Assembly: GCF_000600005.1 (NCBI RefSeq)
Contig: NZ_CP007446.1
Span: forward strand, 1,762,894 to 1,826,893
DNA: 64,000 bases
Reading direction: 5' to 3'
Origin: Snodgrassella alvi wkB2
Lineage (GTDB): Bacteria > Pseudomonadota > Gammaproteobacteria > Burkholderiales > Neisseriaceae
Part shown: piece by piece, positions 9,763 to 19,618 of the stretch
Layout: every line of letters begins with the position of its first letter
How positions within the stretch are numbered: the stretch's first letter is position 1
Position numbers and translations under genes: made by a program
Notes under the pieces: generated by a model
What the model was told of the DNA's origin: nothing
What the model saw: only the letters and a program-made list of their open reading frames with translations
Databases searched by the model: none

Positions 9763-9850
9763 CCATATCAGGAGCAGCAGGTTTATCTTCCGATAATTTG
9801 ATAATCAAACAATCAGTTCATCATCAGACCTGTAATAAAAGCTGCATACT
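9763..9850 (-). pseudogene. groEL: Degenerate groEL 3'-end remnant
   Basis: Bases 9763-9792 are identical over 30 bases to groEL at 16490-16519 (the codons around EDKPAAPDM). Similarity continues with substitutions and a 2-base deletion to about 9850, corresponding to roughly 16575. Orientation is that of the intact gene. The Gly-Gly-Met tail is absent; the frame instead reads on with MVEMNGK. It is non-functional and joins directly to an rnhA 3' remnant. Confidence 0.85.
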
Positions 9851-9853
9851 AAA

Positions 9854-9900
9854 GAAAAGCTGATGAACTGGCTAACCGTGGCGTAGAACCAGCTGAATAA
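9854..9900 (+). pseudogene. rnhA: rnhA 3'-end remnant
   Basis: The frame from 9859 reads ADELANRGVEPAE then TAA, matching the RNase HI C-terminus. Its first bases repeat the intact gene's 3' end. It probably preserves the ancestral tail that the intact rnhA lost. Confidence 0.88.
9855..9875 (+). repeat. 21-bp direct repeat shared with rnhA 8813-8833
   Basis: Twenty-one identical bases occur at 8813-8833 (inside rnhA) and 9855-9875. Between them lie the EcsC gene and the groEL remnant, about 1.04 kb from repeat to repeat, as expected if a segment was duplicated or inserted by recombination. Confidence 0.9.
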
Positions 9901-10355
9901 AGCTTTAATTTCTTTATAAATTATTATCACCCACCCACTTCTTAACTACCTTAATAGTACTATCAAGCATAGAAAACATATTGTTCGAAAAGTTTTGGTA
10001 TCGGCGTAGAAGAATTTAATATTTAGCCAAAGCTGGTAACTGTGGACTCGAAGAAATTTTATGGAAAAAACATATTAATTTAATTAAACCGTTTTTTTTT
10101 ATTTCATGCTAAAATATTTTAATATTATTGAAAAGACAATAACACAACTGCAATGATTATTTATAATTAAGCTATAAATACATGTATAAAATACCTAATT
10201 TTTCACCTAAAATATAACTCAGTATCTAGTTGAATTTTTTTTAAAATAAATCAAATTTCCATTTAAAATAATATATTAATTGAATTAAAAATATATTCAG
10301 TGTACCTGTATTTAATACAGTTTTAATCTCATTTGAGAAATATAATGGTGTGTGC
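9901..10355. other. AT-rich gene-free segment
   Basis: No plausible gene on either strand. A short open minus-strand stretch (about 9916-9982) could be the tail of a decayed gene, but I cannot assign it. From about 10080 on the sequence is very AT-rich and probably holds the promoter of the following small gene. Confidence 0.5.
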
Positions 10356-10817
10356 ATGATTAATTTTAATTTACAATCATATTATAAGAACATAGGCGGG
10401 CTTATTTTTGAATTCGCCATACCCCCTAATAAAAAAGCCGTCTACAGTACTACATCTAAATACCTGACAGAAGGAGCGTTCAGCTTTATTGAGGGCATTA
10501 TATACGAGTATGTTCCTAAATACGGTGAATATGGGCATTGGGGAATCACCGAAGTTAATACAGAACAATGGCTACTTATAAAACCGGCACTATTAAGGCT
10601 TAAGACCAGAGTTGATCAAGCCCAGAATTTAAAAGAACTTAAAAGTGATTTATTTGATTTTCGTTTTGTCTGTATGCTAGAAGACGATTATTTAAAAGAA
10701 ACGGCTCACAAGTTTTCTAAATCCAAGCCTTTGCTTTCTCAGATGATTATCGATTTTATAGCCTGGATTGATGTAACTATACAAAAGTATGGTTCATTCT
10801 ATATTATAGGCATATAA
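10356..10817 (+). CDS. Hypothetical protein, immunity-protein-like
   Basis: A 153-residue soluble protein with no signal peptide or membrane helix, many aromatic residues (YYKNIGG, EYGHWGITEV) and a helical C-terminal half. I do not recognise its family. Size, AT-rich composition, isolation and island position resemble orphan immunity proteins of polymorphic toxin systems, but no toxin gene lies beside it; that is inference only. The ATG at 10356 is preferred over the in-frame GTG at 10350; neither has a strong ribosome site. Confidence 0.6.
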   Translation: MINFNLQSYYKNIGGLIFEFAIPPNKKAVYSTTSKYLTEGAFSFIEGIIYEYVPKYGEYGHWGITEVNTEQWLLIKPALLRLKTRVDQAQNLKELKSDLFDFRFVCMLEDDYLKETAHKFSKSKPLLSQMIIDFIAWIDVTIQKYGSFYIIGI

Positions 10818-11075
10818 CTTTTTCATTTACTAAATCTATAAAGTTTTCAATTAAACTTGTAGCATTAATTTTTTATCCTATCTTTGGCAAGGTTTGTTTA
10901 TCTTTTTGGAATATATGATATTCTAGGATGATTTACATTCCCGCTATTTATTCCGTCATGATGATTGCCTGCTTTATTGATCCATGCTAAGGACAGGATT
11001 TAACCAGACTAATTACTTAACATATGAAATTAAAATGATGACGTAACAAAAATAAATAACCTATTGATTTATTAA

Positions 11076-11954
11076 TTGCTACCTTCATGCTGCTGTTCAT
11101 ATTATTTACAATTGAAATCCGTTGCTTTGATTAAACTGCTTAACTTTTTGCTGTTTTATGTACATAAACCTAATATCCGCCGTTTAACGCAGCGGTTAAA
11201 ACATAAAACTATCATTATAACAGGCGCCAGTTATGGCATTGGAGAGTCGCTTTGTTATCTTTTAGCCGATATTGATTGCAACTTAATATTGGTTGCGCGC
11301 ACAGTTGATAAACTGCGCGAATTAAAGCAACGGCTCACTATGAGCAAAGCTAAAGCTGACATTTATGCAGCTGATTTGCGTGATCAGGAACAACTTGATG
11401 GATTCATAAAATATATACAAAATTTACCTGTTGATATATTTATTAATAATGCCGGTAAATCGATTTGTCGCCCGGTCATGCAATCGTTAGATCGCCAGCA
11501 TGATTTTGAACGAACTATAAAATTAAACTACCTGACTCCGGTACAATTATGCCTTGCACTTATCCCCAAATTACAGCAAAGTAAAGGACATATCATTAAC
11601 GTTTCGGCTGTCAATGTGTTGTTTGCGCCAGCGGTAAATTGGTCAGCATATCAAGCCTCAAAAACGGCATTCGATCAATGGCTGCGTTCAGCAATGCCTG
11701 AATTACAAAACCGGCAAATCAAAGTATCGACAGCATATTTACCTTTAGTAAAAACAAGGATGATCGAGCCGACCAAAGCTTATCAGAACTTACCTGCATT
11801 ACAGCCAAAGCAAGCTGCTACAATTATAAGTTATTTATTACAAACACAAAAACGCCAATATAAACCATGGTGGGCGATGATAGTGCAATTGGCCGGCGTC
11901 CTGTTTAATGGCATCTGGTTTAAATTAAATTGTTATTACATTAAGAGAAAATGA
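11076..11954 (+). CDS. Short-chain dehydrogenase/reductase
   Basis: NAD(P)H-dependent oxidoreductase with the classical SDR signature: TGASYGIGE cofactor loop, NNAG, catalytic Ser in INVSAVN and the YQASK Tyr-Lys pair. About 44 residues precede the Rossmann fold and include a hydrophobic stretch (LLNFLLFYV), suggesting membrane association. There is no in-frame ATG before residue 89; only TTG codons (11076, 11112, 11127) could start it, none with a good ribosome site. An out-of-frame ATG at 11087 suggests a possible 1-base frameshift. It overlaps the AMP-ligase gene by four bases, so the two probably act together. Confidence 0.82.
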   Translation: MLPSCCCSYYLQLKSVALIKLLNFLLFYVHKPNIRRLTQRLKHKTIIITGASYGIGESLCYLLADIDCNLILVARTVDKLRELKQRLTMSKAKADIYAADLRDQEQLDGFIKYIQNLPVDIFINNAGKSICRPVMQSLDRQHDFERTIKLNYLTPVQLCLALIPKLQQSKGHIINVSAVNVLFAPAVNWSAYQASKTAFDQWLRSAMPELQNRQIKVSTAYLPLVKTRMIEPTKAYQNLPALQPKQAATIISYLLQTQKRQYKPWWAMIVQLAGVLFNGIWFKLNCYYIKRK

Positions 11955-13483
11955 TGATAAAAACAATCAAAGCGCTATACACCATTAAATTTTTGACTTT
12001 TAAAGGAATTTTTTATTTATTAATGAGTTTTCGTTCGGTTGGAATGAATTTAATGGCGTTGCTCTATGTACGTCAGAAGCTGAGCCCAGACCAAATCGCC
12101 ATTAATGAAAATGACAATTGTATAAATTATCATACACTTTATACGCAGTCGCAGCATTTAGCCAAAAAATTAGCAGCGCATTGTGACATAAAACCGCATC
12201 AAAAAATAGCCATAATGGCAAGTAATCATACTATTATGATTCAAACTCTCTTTGCTATTGCCCGGCTAGGTGCAGATATTTACTTACTCAATACAGAACT
12301 ATCAGCCAAGCAATTACAAAATATACAAGATGCGGTAAAATTTGATTGGATCATACATGATCCTCAAATTCCTATCTTAATTGATGTCAAATCATTACCA
12401 ACAGATCATCCGGAGCAAATTTCCATTTACTCGCTCTTAAAGGATAAGATGCCCCCCTATTCCGGCAATCTTAAAGTTACCCATTTTAATAAACTTACTG
12501 TGTTAACCAGTGGTACAACAGGACGTTTTAAAATGGCAGGACGCAATAGTAAAGCACAAAATTTTATCAGTCCTTTTTATCAATTGCTGATGAAATTAAA
12601 CCTGAGCAAATATAACAGAATCTATATAGCAACACCGATTTACCATGGTTTTGGTATTGCGACATTGTGTATGTCGGTACTATTAGGTGCCACTATATTT
12701 ATCAATAAACGCTTTGATGCCGCCAAAGTTTGTCAACTTATTAACAAACATAACATTGAAGTTATCACCCTCGTTCCCTTAATGCTCAGTCGAATGATGA
12801 ATTATTCTGTAACGCAGTTACGTAGTTTAAGATGCATCATCACCGGCGGCGCACCAATTGCTGTCACACTGGTTCAACGAACAATTAATCAACTTGGTAA
12901 AGTGTTATTTAACTTATATGGCACATCGGAAGCTGGAATATGCTTGATTGCAACGCCGGATGATTTGATCACTCACCCATCAACTCTAGGTAAGCCTGTT
13001 AAAGGACTATCAGCCAAATTAATGAACAATGGCAAAGAGGATGCGATAAAAGGTGAACTCTATATCAAATGTGCGTGGTCCACTCAGGGCAAAAACTGGA
13101 CAGCTACTGGTGATATAGTTCAAAAAGACAGTACAAATAATTATTATCTAAATGGTCGGGCTGATGACATGATAGTTTCAGGTGGTGAAAATGTTTACCC
13201 ATTCGAACTCAAACAATGCTTAGTTAACCATCCTGACATTAACGACTTAGCCGTTATTAGTGTTAATGATGAGGAATTCGGACAGAGATTAGTGGCATTT
13301 GTGGTATTAGCAGCGCATACTGAACAAACCGAAGATACTTTAATAGACTGGTTAAAACCACAAATTGCACGTTACCAAATGCCAAAAAAAATATATATCA
13401 TTGACGAATTGCCCATGACTCATATTGGCAAAGTTGACAGAAAACAACTGATCAATCGATATTATGAATTATCTAAGATCTGA
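11951..13483 (+). CDS. AMP-forming acyl-CoA synthetase / acyl-adenylate ligase
   Basis: Activates a carboxylic acid as acyl-AMP, probably then acyl-CoA. ANL-superfamily motifs appear in order: the P-loop TSGTTGRFKMAGR (Pro and Gly of the usual PKG replaced, Lys kept), YGTSEAG, TGD, the hinge GRADDMIVSGGENVYPFEL and the C-terminal GKVDRKQL with the catalytic Lys. At 510 residues it is normal length, with a hydrophobic N-terminus. It starts with tandem ATGs overlapping the SDR stop, indicating translational coupling. The substrate (fatty, aryl or other acid) is not evident. AT-rich composition suggests acquisition. Confidence 0.87.
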   Translation: MMIKTIKALYTIKFLTFKGIFYLLMSFRSVGMNLMALLYVRQKLSPDQIAINENDNCINYHTLYTQSQHLAKKLAAHCDIKPHQKIAIMASNHTIMIQTLFAIARLGADIYLLNTELSAKQLQNIQDAVKFDWIIHDPQIPILIDVKSLPTDHPEQISIYSLLKDKMPPYSGNLKVTHFNKLTVLTSGTTGRFKMAGRNSKAQNFISPFYQLLMKLNLSKYNRIYIATPIYHGFGIATLCMSVLLGATIFINKRFDAAKVCQLINKHNIEVITLVPLMLSRMMNYSVTQLRSLRCIITGGAPIAVTLVQRTINQLGKVLFNLYGTSEAGICLIATPDDLITHPSTLGKPVKGLSAKLMNNGKEDAIKGELYIKCAWSTQGKNWTATGDIVQKDSTNNYYLNGRADDMIVSGGENVYPFELKQCLVNHPDINDLAVISVNDEEFGQRLVAFVVLAAHTEQTEDTLIDWLKPQIARYQMPKKIYIIDELPMTHIGKVDRKQLINRYYELSKI

Positions 13484-13533
13484 GTTAGCGAAAACACCAG
13501 TACTGATAAGCATAATAATATTTTTAAAAATTT

Positions 13534-14415
13534 TTATTTTTCGAAAGCATTATCATTGCTTGTTACCCGCTCAACTAATCCTTTTATCGTATTTATAAAA
13601 GGATTTTTCTCCGATTTATAATACATAATATAATCAATATCTGGTAATGCCGGAAGTTTTAGGATATCGGTGTAATCGATAAATTTCTTAGACATTGACG
13701 ATCTGTTCAGGCAGCCTATGCCTAATTGAGCCTCAATAGCAGACTGCATACCAATAACACTGGAAGCATAATGAGATAAATTATAAGATATTTTATTATT
13801 TTCTAATTTATCTATAGCTAATTTTTGTAATAAGCAGCCTTTTGGCAAAGTTATAATTGGCAGCGGATCAGATCCGGTTATACTAAGATCTTTCGAGCCA
13901 GCCCAGCCGAGCGGTTCATGCCCTACAATCATAAAATTATCATTATCGGGTAATCGCTGTCCGTTTAAATGAATAAATAAAGCGATATCATATTGTTCCA
14001 GAGTATGTTCAAGAAGCATTTTTGAACTGCTCTGAATTGAGACATTAAATTGAATATTCTGACATTGGTCACGTAGCCCTCTTAATACAGATGCTATCGT
14101 GGCAGGCATAAAATAATCTGTAATTGAAAGTGTCAGCTCATATACCGAATCATGGCTTCTAATATCATTTATGATATTATCATTTAAAGATAATATCTTT
14201 TTTGCATGCTTATACATTTTTTCACCAATAGCTGTCGGTTTCGCGCCGTATCTGCCACGATGCAGCAATTGTGCATCGCAAAATACCTCAAGCTTTTGGA
14301 TTTGCTCACTGATAGCCGATTGAGATTTAAATAAAATATTCGAAGCTTTCGTGTAGCTGCCCATTTCTACAATGACAACAAATGTGTGAAGAATTTCTAA
14401 ATCAAGTTTTTCCAT
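13534..14415 (-). CDS. LysR-family transcriptional regulator
   Basis: A 293-residue LTTR: the N-terminal winged HTH (LDLEILHTFVVIVEMGSY, then SQSAISEQIQKLE) is followed by a periplasmic-binding-protein-like effector domain. I chose the ATG at 14415 because LTTRs begin a few residues before the first helix; an in-frame ATG at 14433 is possible. It diverges from the MFS transporter gene; the gap contains the short palindrome CGGATTTTCCG (14465-14475), a candidate operator. By analogy with such pairs it probably controls the transporter. A perfect uptake-sequence 12-mer lies inside the gene. Confidence 0.88.
   Translation of the reverse strand: MEKLDLEILHTFVVIVEMGSYTKASNILFKSQSAISEQIQKLEVFCDAQLLHRGRYGAKPTAIGEKMYKHAKKILSLNDNIINDIRSHDSVYELTLSITDYFMPATIASVLRGLRDQCQNIQFNVSIQSSSKMLLEHTLEQYDIALFIHLNGQRLPDNDNFMIVGHEPLGWAGSKDLSITGSDPLPIITLPKGCLLQKLAIDKLENNKISYNLSHYASSVIGMQSAIEAQLGIGCLNRSSMSKKFIDYTDILKLPALPDIDYIMYYKSEKNPFINTIKGLVERVTSNDNAFEK
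13706..13717 (-). repeat. DNA uptake sequence, Simonsiella-type dialect
   Basis: The minus strand reads AGGCTGCCTGAA, the 12-mer I recall as the AG-simDUS dialect of Neisseriaceae uptake sequences. It lies inside the LysR gene of the accessory region. Confidence 0.6.
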
Positions 14416-14554
14416 AGTGTAATCAGTCTTCATCGGTTAGTGTCATTAGATTTCTTTAATATATCGGATTTTCCGTTATAAATAAATCAAAAAATCCTGT
14501 TTTACAGATATAAAAAATTTTAGCTATTATTTTCTGGAAAAAAGGAGTTCATCA

Positions 14555-15823
14555 ATGTCTTTAAATTCAAACAAATTGCCGGATAAAAATATTTTTTCTG
14601 ATAACCATAAATGGAAAGTTTTATTTACAGGTGCATTCGCTAATACATGCTTTACTTTTGTTATCGGCGGCGTACCTGCAGCCTCCATTATTCTACGTAA
14701 TAATTACCATATCCCAACATCTGTATTAGGGCTTTTAATGGGCATTGTAGGTTTTGGAATTGCTGTAAGTGAATTACCCTGGGGAATTGCCACCGATCGC
14801 TTCGGAGATCGGCCGATATTAATTACAGGATTGTCCACAACTGCCATAGCTCTTTTCACCCTGGCTTATTTTGCAAAAATATCATCACACACTTCAATAA
14901 GTATCATTTTATGTGCCGGTTTACTAGTCGTCGGTCTTTTTGGGAGCAGTGTAAATGGTTCAAGTGGCAAAGCGATCATACAATGGTTTAAACCACAGCA
15001 ACGCGGCTTAGCAATGAGTGTAAGACAGGCAGCTGTACCACTTGGTTATGCATTGGGAGCATTATTCTACCCTTACATATCAATTCATTATGGATTTTCG
15101 ACCACACTATTTATATCGGCATTTATTTGTATTCTGGCTGCATTATTCAGCTATCTATGGATTATTGATCCAGATAGTGAGAGTGAACGCAAAACACCGG
15201 ATATAACACAATCACTCAAAAATAAATCAACTCAGCCAATGAAATCATTGAAAGTGTGGCGCATTGTATTAGCTGTAGGTATTTTATGTGCGCCACAGTT
15301 TGCATTGATGACATTTTCAATGCTTTTCTTGCACGATTTTGCCGGATTAAGTATTGGATATATCAGTATTCTACTATTTTTCATACAAATCAGTTCAATA
15401 CCAACACGTATCGGTAGTGGCTTTTATACAGATAAAAGGGGAAATAGAAAATTTTTTCTGAAAGCGGTTACAGCCCTTTCATTCATCTTATTCGCAGCCC
15501 TTACCGTATTTACTTATTTTTCATATAAACTCAATATACATCATTTTGCCTACTTTGTTAGTTTCATTATTCTTATATCTGGTATATCAATTTCTTCCTG
15601 GCATGGAATCGGATATACCGAACTGGCTACAGTTGCCGGACAAAAGAGTGTTGCAACCGTATTAGCCATGGCTAATACAGTAGTATTTTTCATTCTGTTT
15701 GCAACTCCAGCCATAATTCCATGGCTATTACATCAATTCTCCTGGGTCGGCGTTTGGGCAGTCATGGCTGTTATTTGCGCAATAAGTTATTTCTTATTTG
15801 AGAATTCATCATCTGAAAAATAA
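14555..15823 (+). CDS. MFS transporter
   Basis: A 422-residue inner-membrane protein with about 12 hydrophobic helices in two halves split by a charged loop near residues 205-225. The MFS signature between helices 2 and 3 is recognisable (GIATDRFGDRPILI), and a related motif (GFYTDKRGNRKFF) marks the second half. Substrate unknown; general similarity is to small organic-anion carriers. Start ATG 14555 follows AAGGAG. The divergent LysR gene is the likely regulator. No operon partner follows. Confidence 0.88.
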   Translation: MSLNSNKLPDKNIFSDNHKWKVLFTGAFANTCFTFVIGGVPAASIILRNNYHIPTSVLGLLMGIVGFGIAVSELPWGIATDRFGDRPILITGLSTTAIALFTLAYFAKISSHTSISIILCAGLLVVGLFGSSVNGSSGKAIIQWFKPQQRGLAMSVRQAAVPLGYALGALFYPYISIHYGFSTTLFISAFICILAALFSYLWIIDPDSESERKTPDITQSLKNKSTQPMKSLKVWRIVLAVGILCAPQFALMTFSMLFLHDFAGLSIGYISILLFFIQISSIPTRIGSGFYTDKRGNRKFFLKAVTALSFILFAALTVFTYFSYKLNIHHFAYFVSFIILISGISISSWHGIGYTELATVAGQKSVATVLAMANTVVFFILFATPAIIPWLLHQFSWVGVWAVMAVICAISYFLFENSSSEK

Positions 15824-16380
15824 TTTTTTATTCATAAGAATGTACCATCCTGCTTTACTCTGCATAAAACAGACTGAATTTTTTGTTGGTGATTTTACCG
15901 ATAAATTTAATTTATCAAATTTTGAATTGATTTATGAAGATTATTTTGAAAATAGCCAAACAGTTTTTTAGATTTGAAATTTCATTTTTCACATTATGAT
16001 AATTAGTCATTTTATGATATGAGCTGAAATATTGATAAAAGTTCCATTTAACAATATTTCAGCTATATAACGTTCTTATTGACTAAGATTTATTGAAAAA
16101 AATCAAATCGAAATAAAGATATTTTCCACAGACGTAAAAAACTAATAGCTACATTAAAAGGTATAAAGCTTATAAATCTGCTTTAAACTAAAGCATAGTT
16201 AACACATTGAAAAATTAATAATAAGCAATTACTAACAAAAGAGGTGTGGCTAATACTGTACTTTTACACAATATCATCATCAACACATTTAACAGCAAAA
16301 GAATGGTTACTTTGTCTGATATGTGGATCATAAAATCTGAAGCATCTGGCCATTATTATAGTTAAACTATTCAATATAAA
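15824..16380. other. AT-rich gene-free segment before groEL
   Basis: About 560 bases with stops in all frames and no recognisable gene, RNA or IS remnant. It separates the MFS gene from the convergent groEL and may be the right-hand end of the accessory region. Confidence 0.5.
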
Positions 16381-16414
16381 AATAGTGAGCATAACACCTG
16401 TTATGCTCACTATT
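16381..16414. terminator. groEL terminator hairpin
   Basis: A perfect 16-bp inverted repeat (16381-16396 and 16399-16414) has only two central bases. On the minus strand it is followed by a T-rich run, placing it as the groES-groEL terminator. Confidence 0.85.
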
Positions 16415-16448
16415 AGCTATATGTTGACTAGTTAGCCAGACACGACTA

Positions 16449-18104
<1,656 letters not shown>

Positions 18105-18156
18105 CTAATTTTTAATAATTAATTACGCAATAAAATTAAATTTCTGGATAAATAAT

Positions 18157-18444
18157 TTATTCAACGATACCGAAAATATCTTCTTCGCGCATTACCAGCA
18201 ACTCTTCACCGTCTACTTTAACAGTCTGGCCGCTGTATTTTCCGAAAATTACTTTATCGCCAACTTTAACATCCAGTTTCTGACGATCGCCGTTTTTCAG
18301 CAGTTTGCCATTACCTACGGCAATTATTTCACCCATATCAGGTTTTTCAGCAGCAGAACCGGGTAATACAATACCAGAAGCAGTTTTTTCTTCAGCTTCC
18401 AGGCGTTTTACGACAACGCGGTCATTCAAAGGACGAATAGTCAT
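18157..18444 (-). CDS. groES: Co-chaperonin GroES (10 kDa)
   Basis: Lid of the GroEL chamber. The 95-residue sequence begins [18 protein letters not shown], has the mobile-loop region [17 protein letters not shown] and ends [11 protein letters not shown], as expected for the family. It is first in the groES-groEL operon behind a sigma-32-type promoter 101-128 bases upstream. Confidence 0.98.
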   Translation of the reverse strand: MTIRPLNDRVVVKRLEAEEKTASGIVLPGSAAEKPDMGEIIAVGNGKLLKNGDRQKLDVKVGDKVIFGKYSGQTVKVDGEELLVMREEDIFGIVE

Positions 18445-18544
18445 ATTATCTTCTCCACATCTTTAGTGCCCGAGGCACAGCAAAGTTGGTTAATACAAAC
18501 CCGCATTTTCAGCGGGGCGTAAATATAAATTTATTCGTTACTTA

Positions 18545-18572
18545 AAGTAGGGCTGGCTCGCCGCAATTCAAG
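18545..18572 (-). promoter_or_regulatory. Sigma-32 (RpoH) type promoter of groES-groEL
   Basis: On the minus strand CTTGAAT (18566-18572) and CCCTACTT (18545-18552) are separated by 13 bases. This fits the heat-shock consensus CTTGAAA-N(11-15)-CCCCATNT and lies about 100 bases before groES. No CIRCE inverted repeat was seen, so positive control by RpoH is more likely than HrcA repression. Confidence 0.75.
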
Positions 18573-18773
18573 AGTAAGTGAAATAATTTTTTTCCTTACT
18601 CTTACAAATACTTAGCGAATTTGACAAATTATCTTAGTTATTACAGACAGATAGCTGCAATTACAAGCAAATCTCCTGCATCCCGTTTCGACCCGATAAA
18701 TTAATTTGAGACAGAGCAAATATATTACCTCAGCCCGCCGGACAGATTCCGGACACAGGTAACACATCAAGAA

Positions 18774-18814
18774 AAAAGATAGTTTATCTGCTAATTACAG
18801 ATAAACTGTTTTTT
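18774..18814. terminator. Terminator hairpin downstream of rpoE
   Basis: Arms 18781-18790 and 18798-18807 form a perfect 10-bp stem with a 7-base loop, flanked by an A-run and a T-run, so it can stop transcription in either direction. It lies between rpoE and the groES promoter. The rest of the 18445-18941 gap shows no gene. Confidence 0.75.
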
Positions 18815-18941
18815 GCATAATATTAAGTATATATACCAGATTAAAATATAAGTGGTGAAATGCCAAATAATGCTGATTAACTTAATTACCAGAATTATTT
18901 TACCAAATTCTGAAAATCAGAATTTCAATTTACAGAGGGAC

Positions 18942-19538
18942 TTATTTTCTTTCAAATCTGGTATCAATCTGGGCTGATAACGTTTCGCGGGCACGTGCAA
19001 TACGTGAACGCACTGTACCTACCGGACAGCCTAATTCCTGAGCGATTTCTTCATAGGTCAGACCATTTATCTCTGATAAAATAATCGGCTGACGCAGATT
19101 GGCCGGCAATTGATTAATTGCTTCATCAACAGCATCAATCAGCTCACGATTAAGTAATAAATCCTCCGGAGTCTGATAATCTGACAAATGTTCCAGTACA
19201 TCAGTTTCATCTCCGTCCTCATCCATAATCTCAGTAATCATTTGCGGTTCACGTCCGTAAACAGCTGCCATAGACTTAGCCGTATTCATACCAATACAGC
19301 AAAGCCACGTATAAAACTGACTTCCGGCACGAAATTGCGGCATAGCTTTATAAGCTTTAAGAAATGTTTCCTGTACCACATCCAGCGTTGTTTGCTCATC
19401 ATGAGTAAAACGACGCAGAAAGTGTTTTAAACGACGCTGATACTTTCTGACCAGCAAACTAAAAATCTGAGCATCACCCTGCTGAGCCCTTCGCACCAAC
19501 ACCTGCTCTTCCACCTGCCGGGTAGAATCATCATGCAT
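18942..19538 (-). CDS. rpoE: RNA polymerase sigma factor RpoE (ECF sigma-24)
   Basis: ECF sigma factor for envelope or oxidative stress genes. The 198-residue protein shows region 2 (DVVQETFLKAYKAMPQF, then FYTWLCCIGMN) and region 4 HTH (LTYEEIAQELGCPVGTVRSR). The ATG at 19538 follows AGAGGA. The gene usually sits next to an anti-sigma gene; none is present here, as a terminator and groES follow and tilS precedes. Control must come from elsewhere or by another mechanism. Confidence 0.93.
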   Translation of the reverse strand: MHDDSTRQVEEQVLVRRAQQGDAQIFSLLVRKYQRRLKHFLRRFTHDEQTTLDVVQETFLKAYKAMPQFRAGSQFYTWLCCIGMNTAKSMAAVYGREPQMITEIMDEDGDETDVLEHLSDYQTPEDLLLNRELIDAVDEAINQLPANLRQPIILSEINGLTYEEIAQELGCPVGTVRSRIARARETLSAQIDTRFERK

Positions 19539-19618
19539 TTTGTTATCCTCTAGTCATTATTGTTGTTGCATCAATCAGCAGCTGAATCTGCGATAAATCT
19601 AGTATCAGCCTTAAAGTT

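Noticed and set aside
9901-10355. Toxin or regulatory RNA remnant
   Set aside because: No hairpin-rich conserved RNA, tRNA arm or toxin motif could be identified; only AT-rich sequence.
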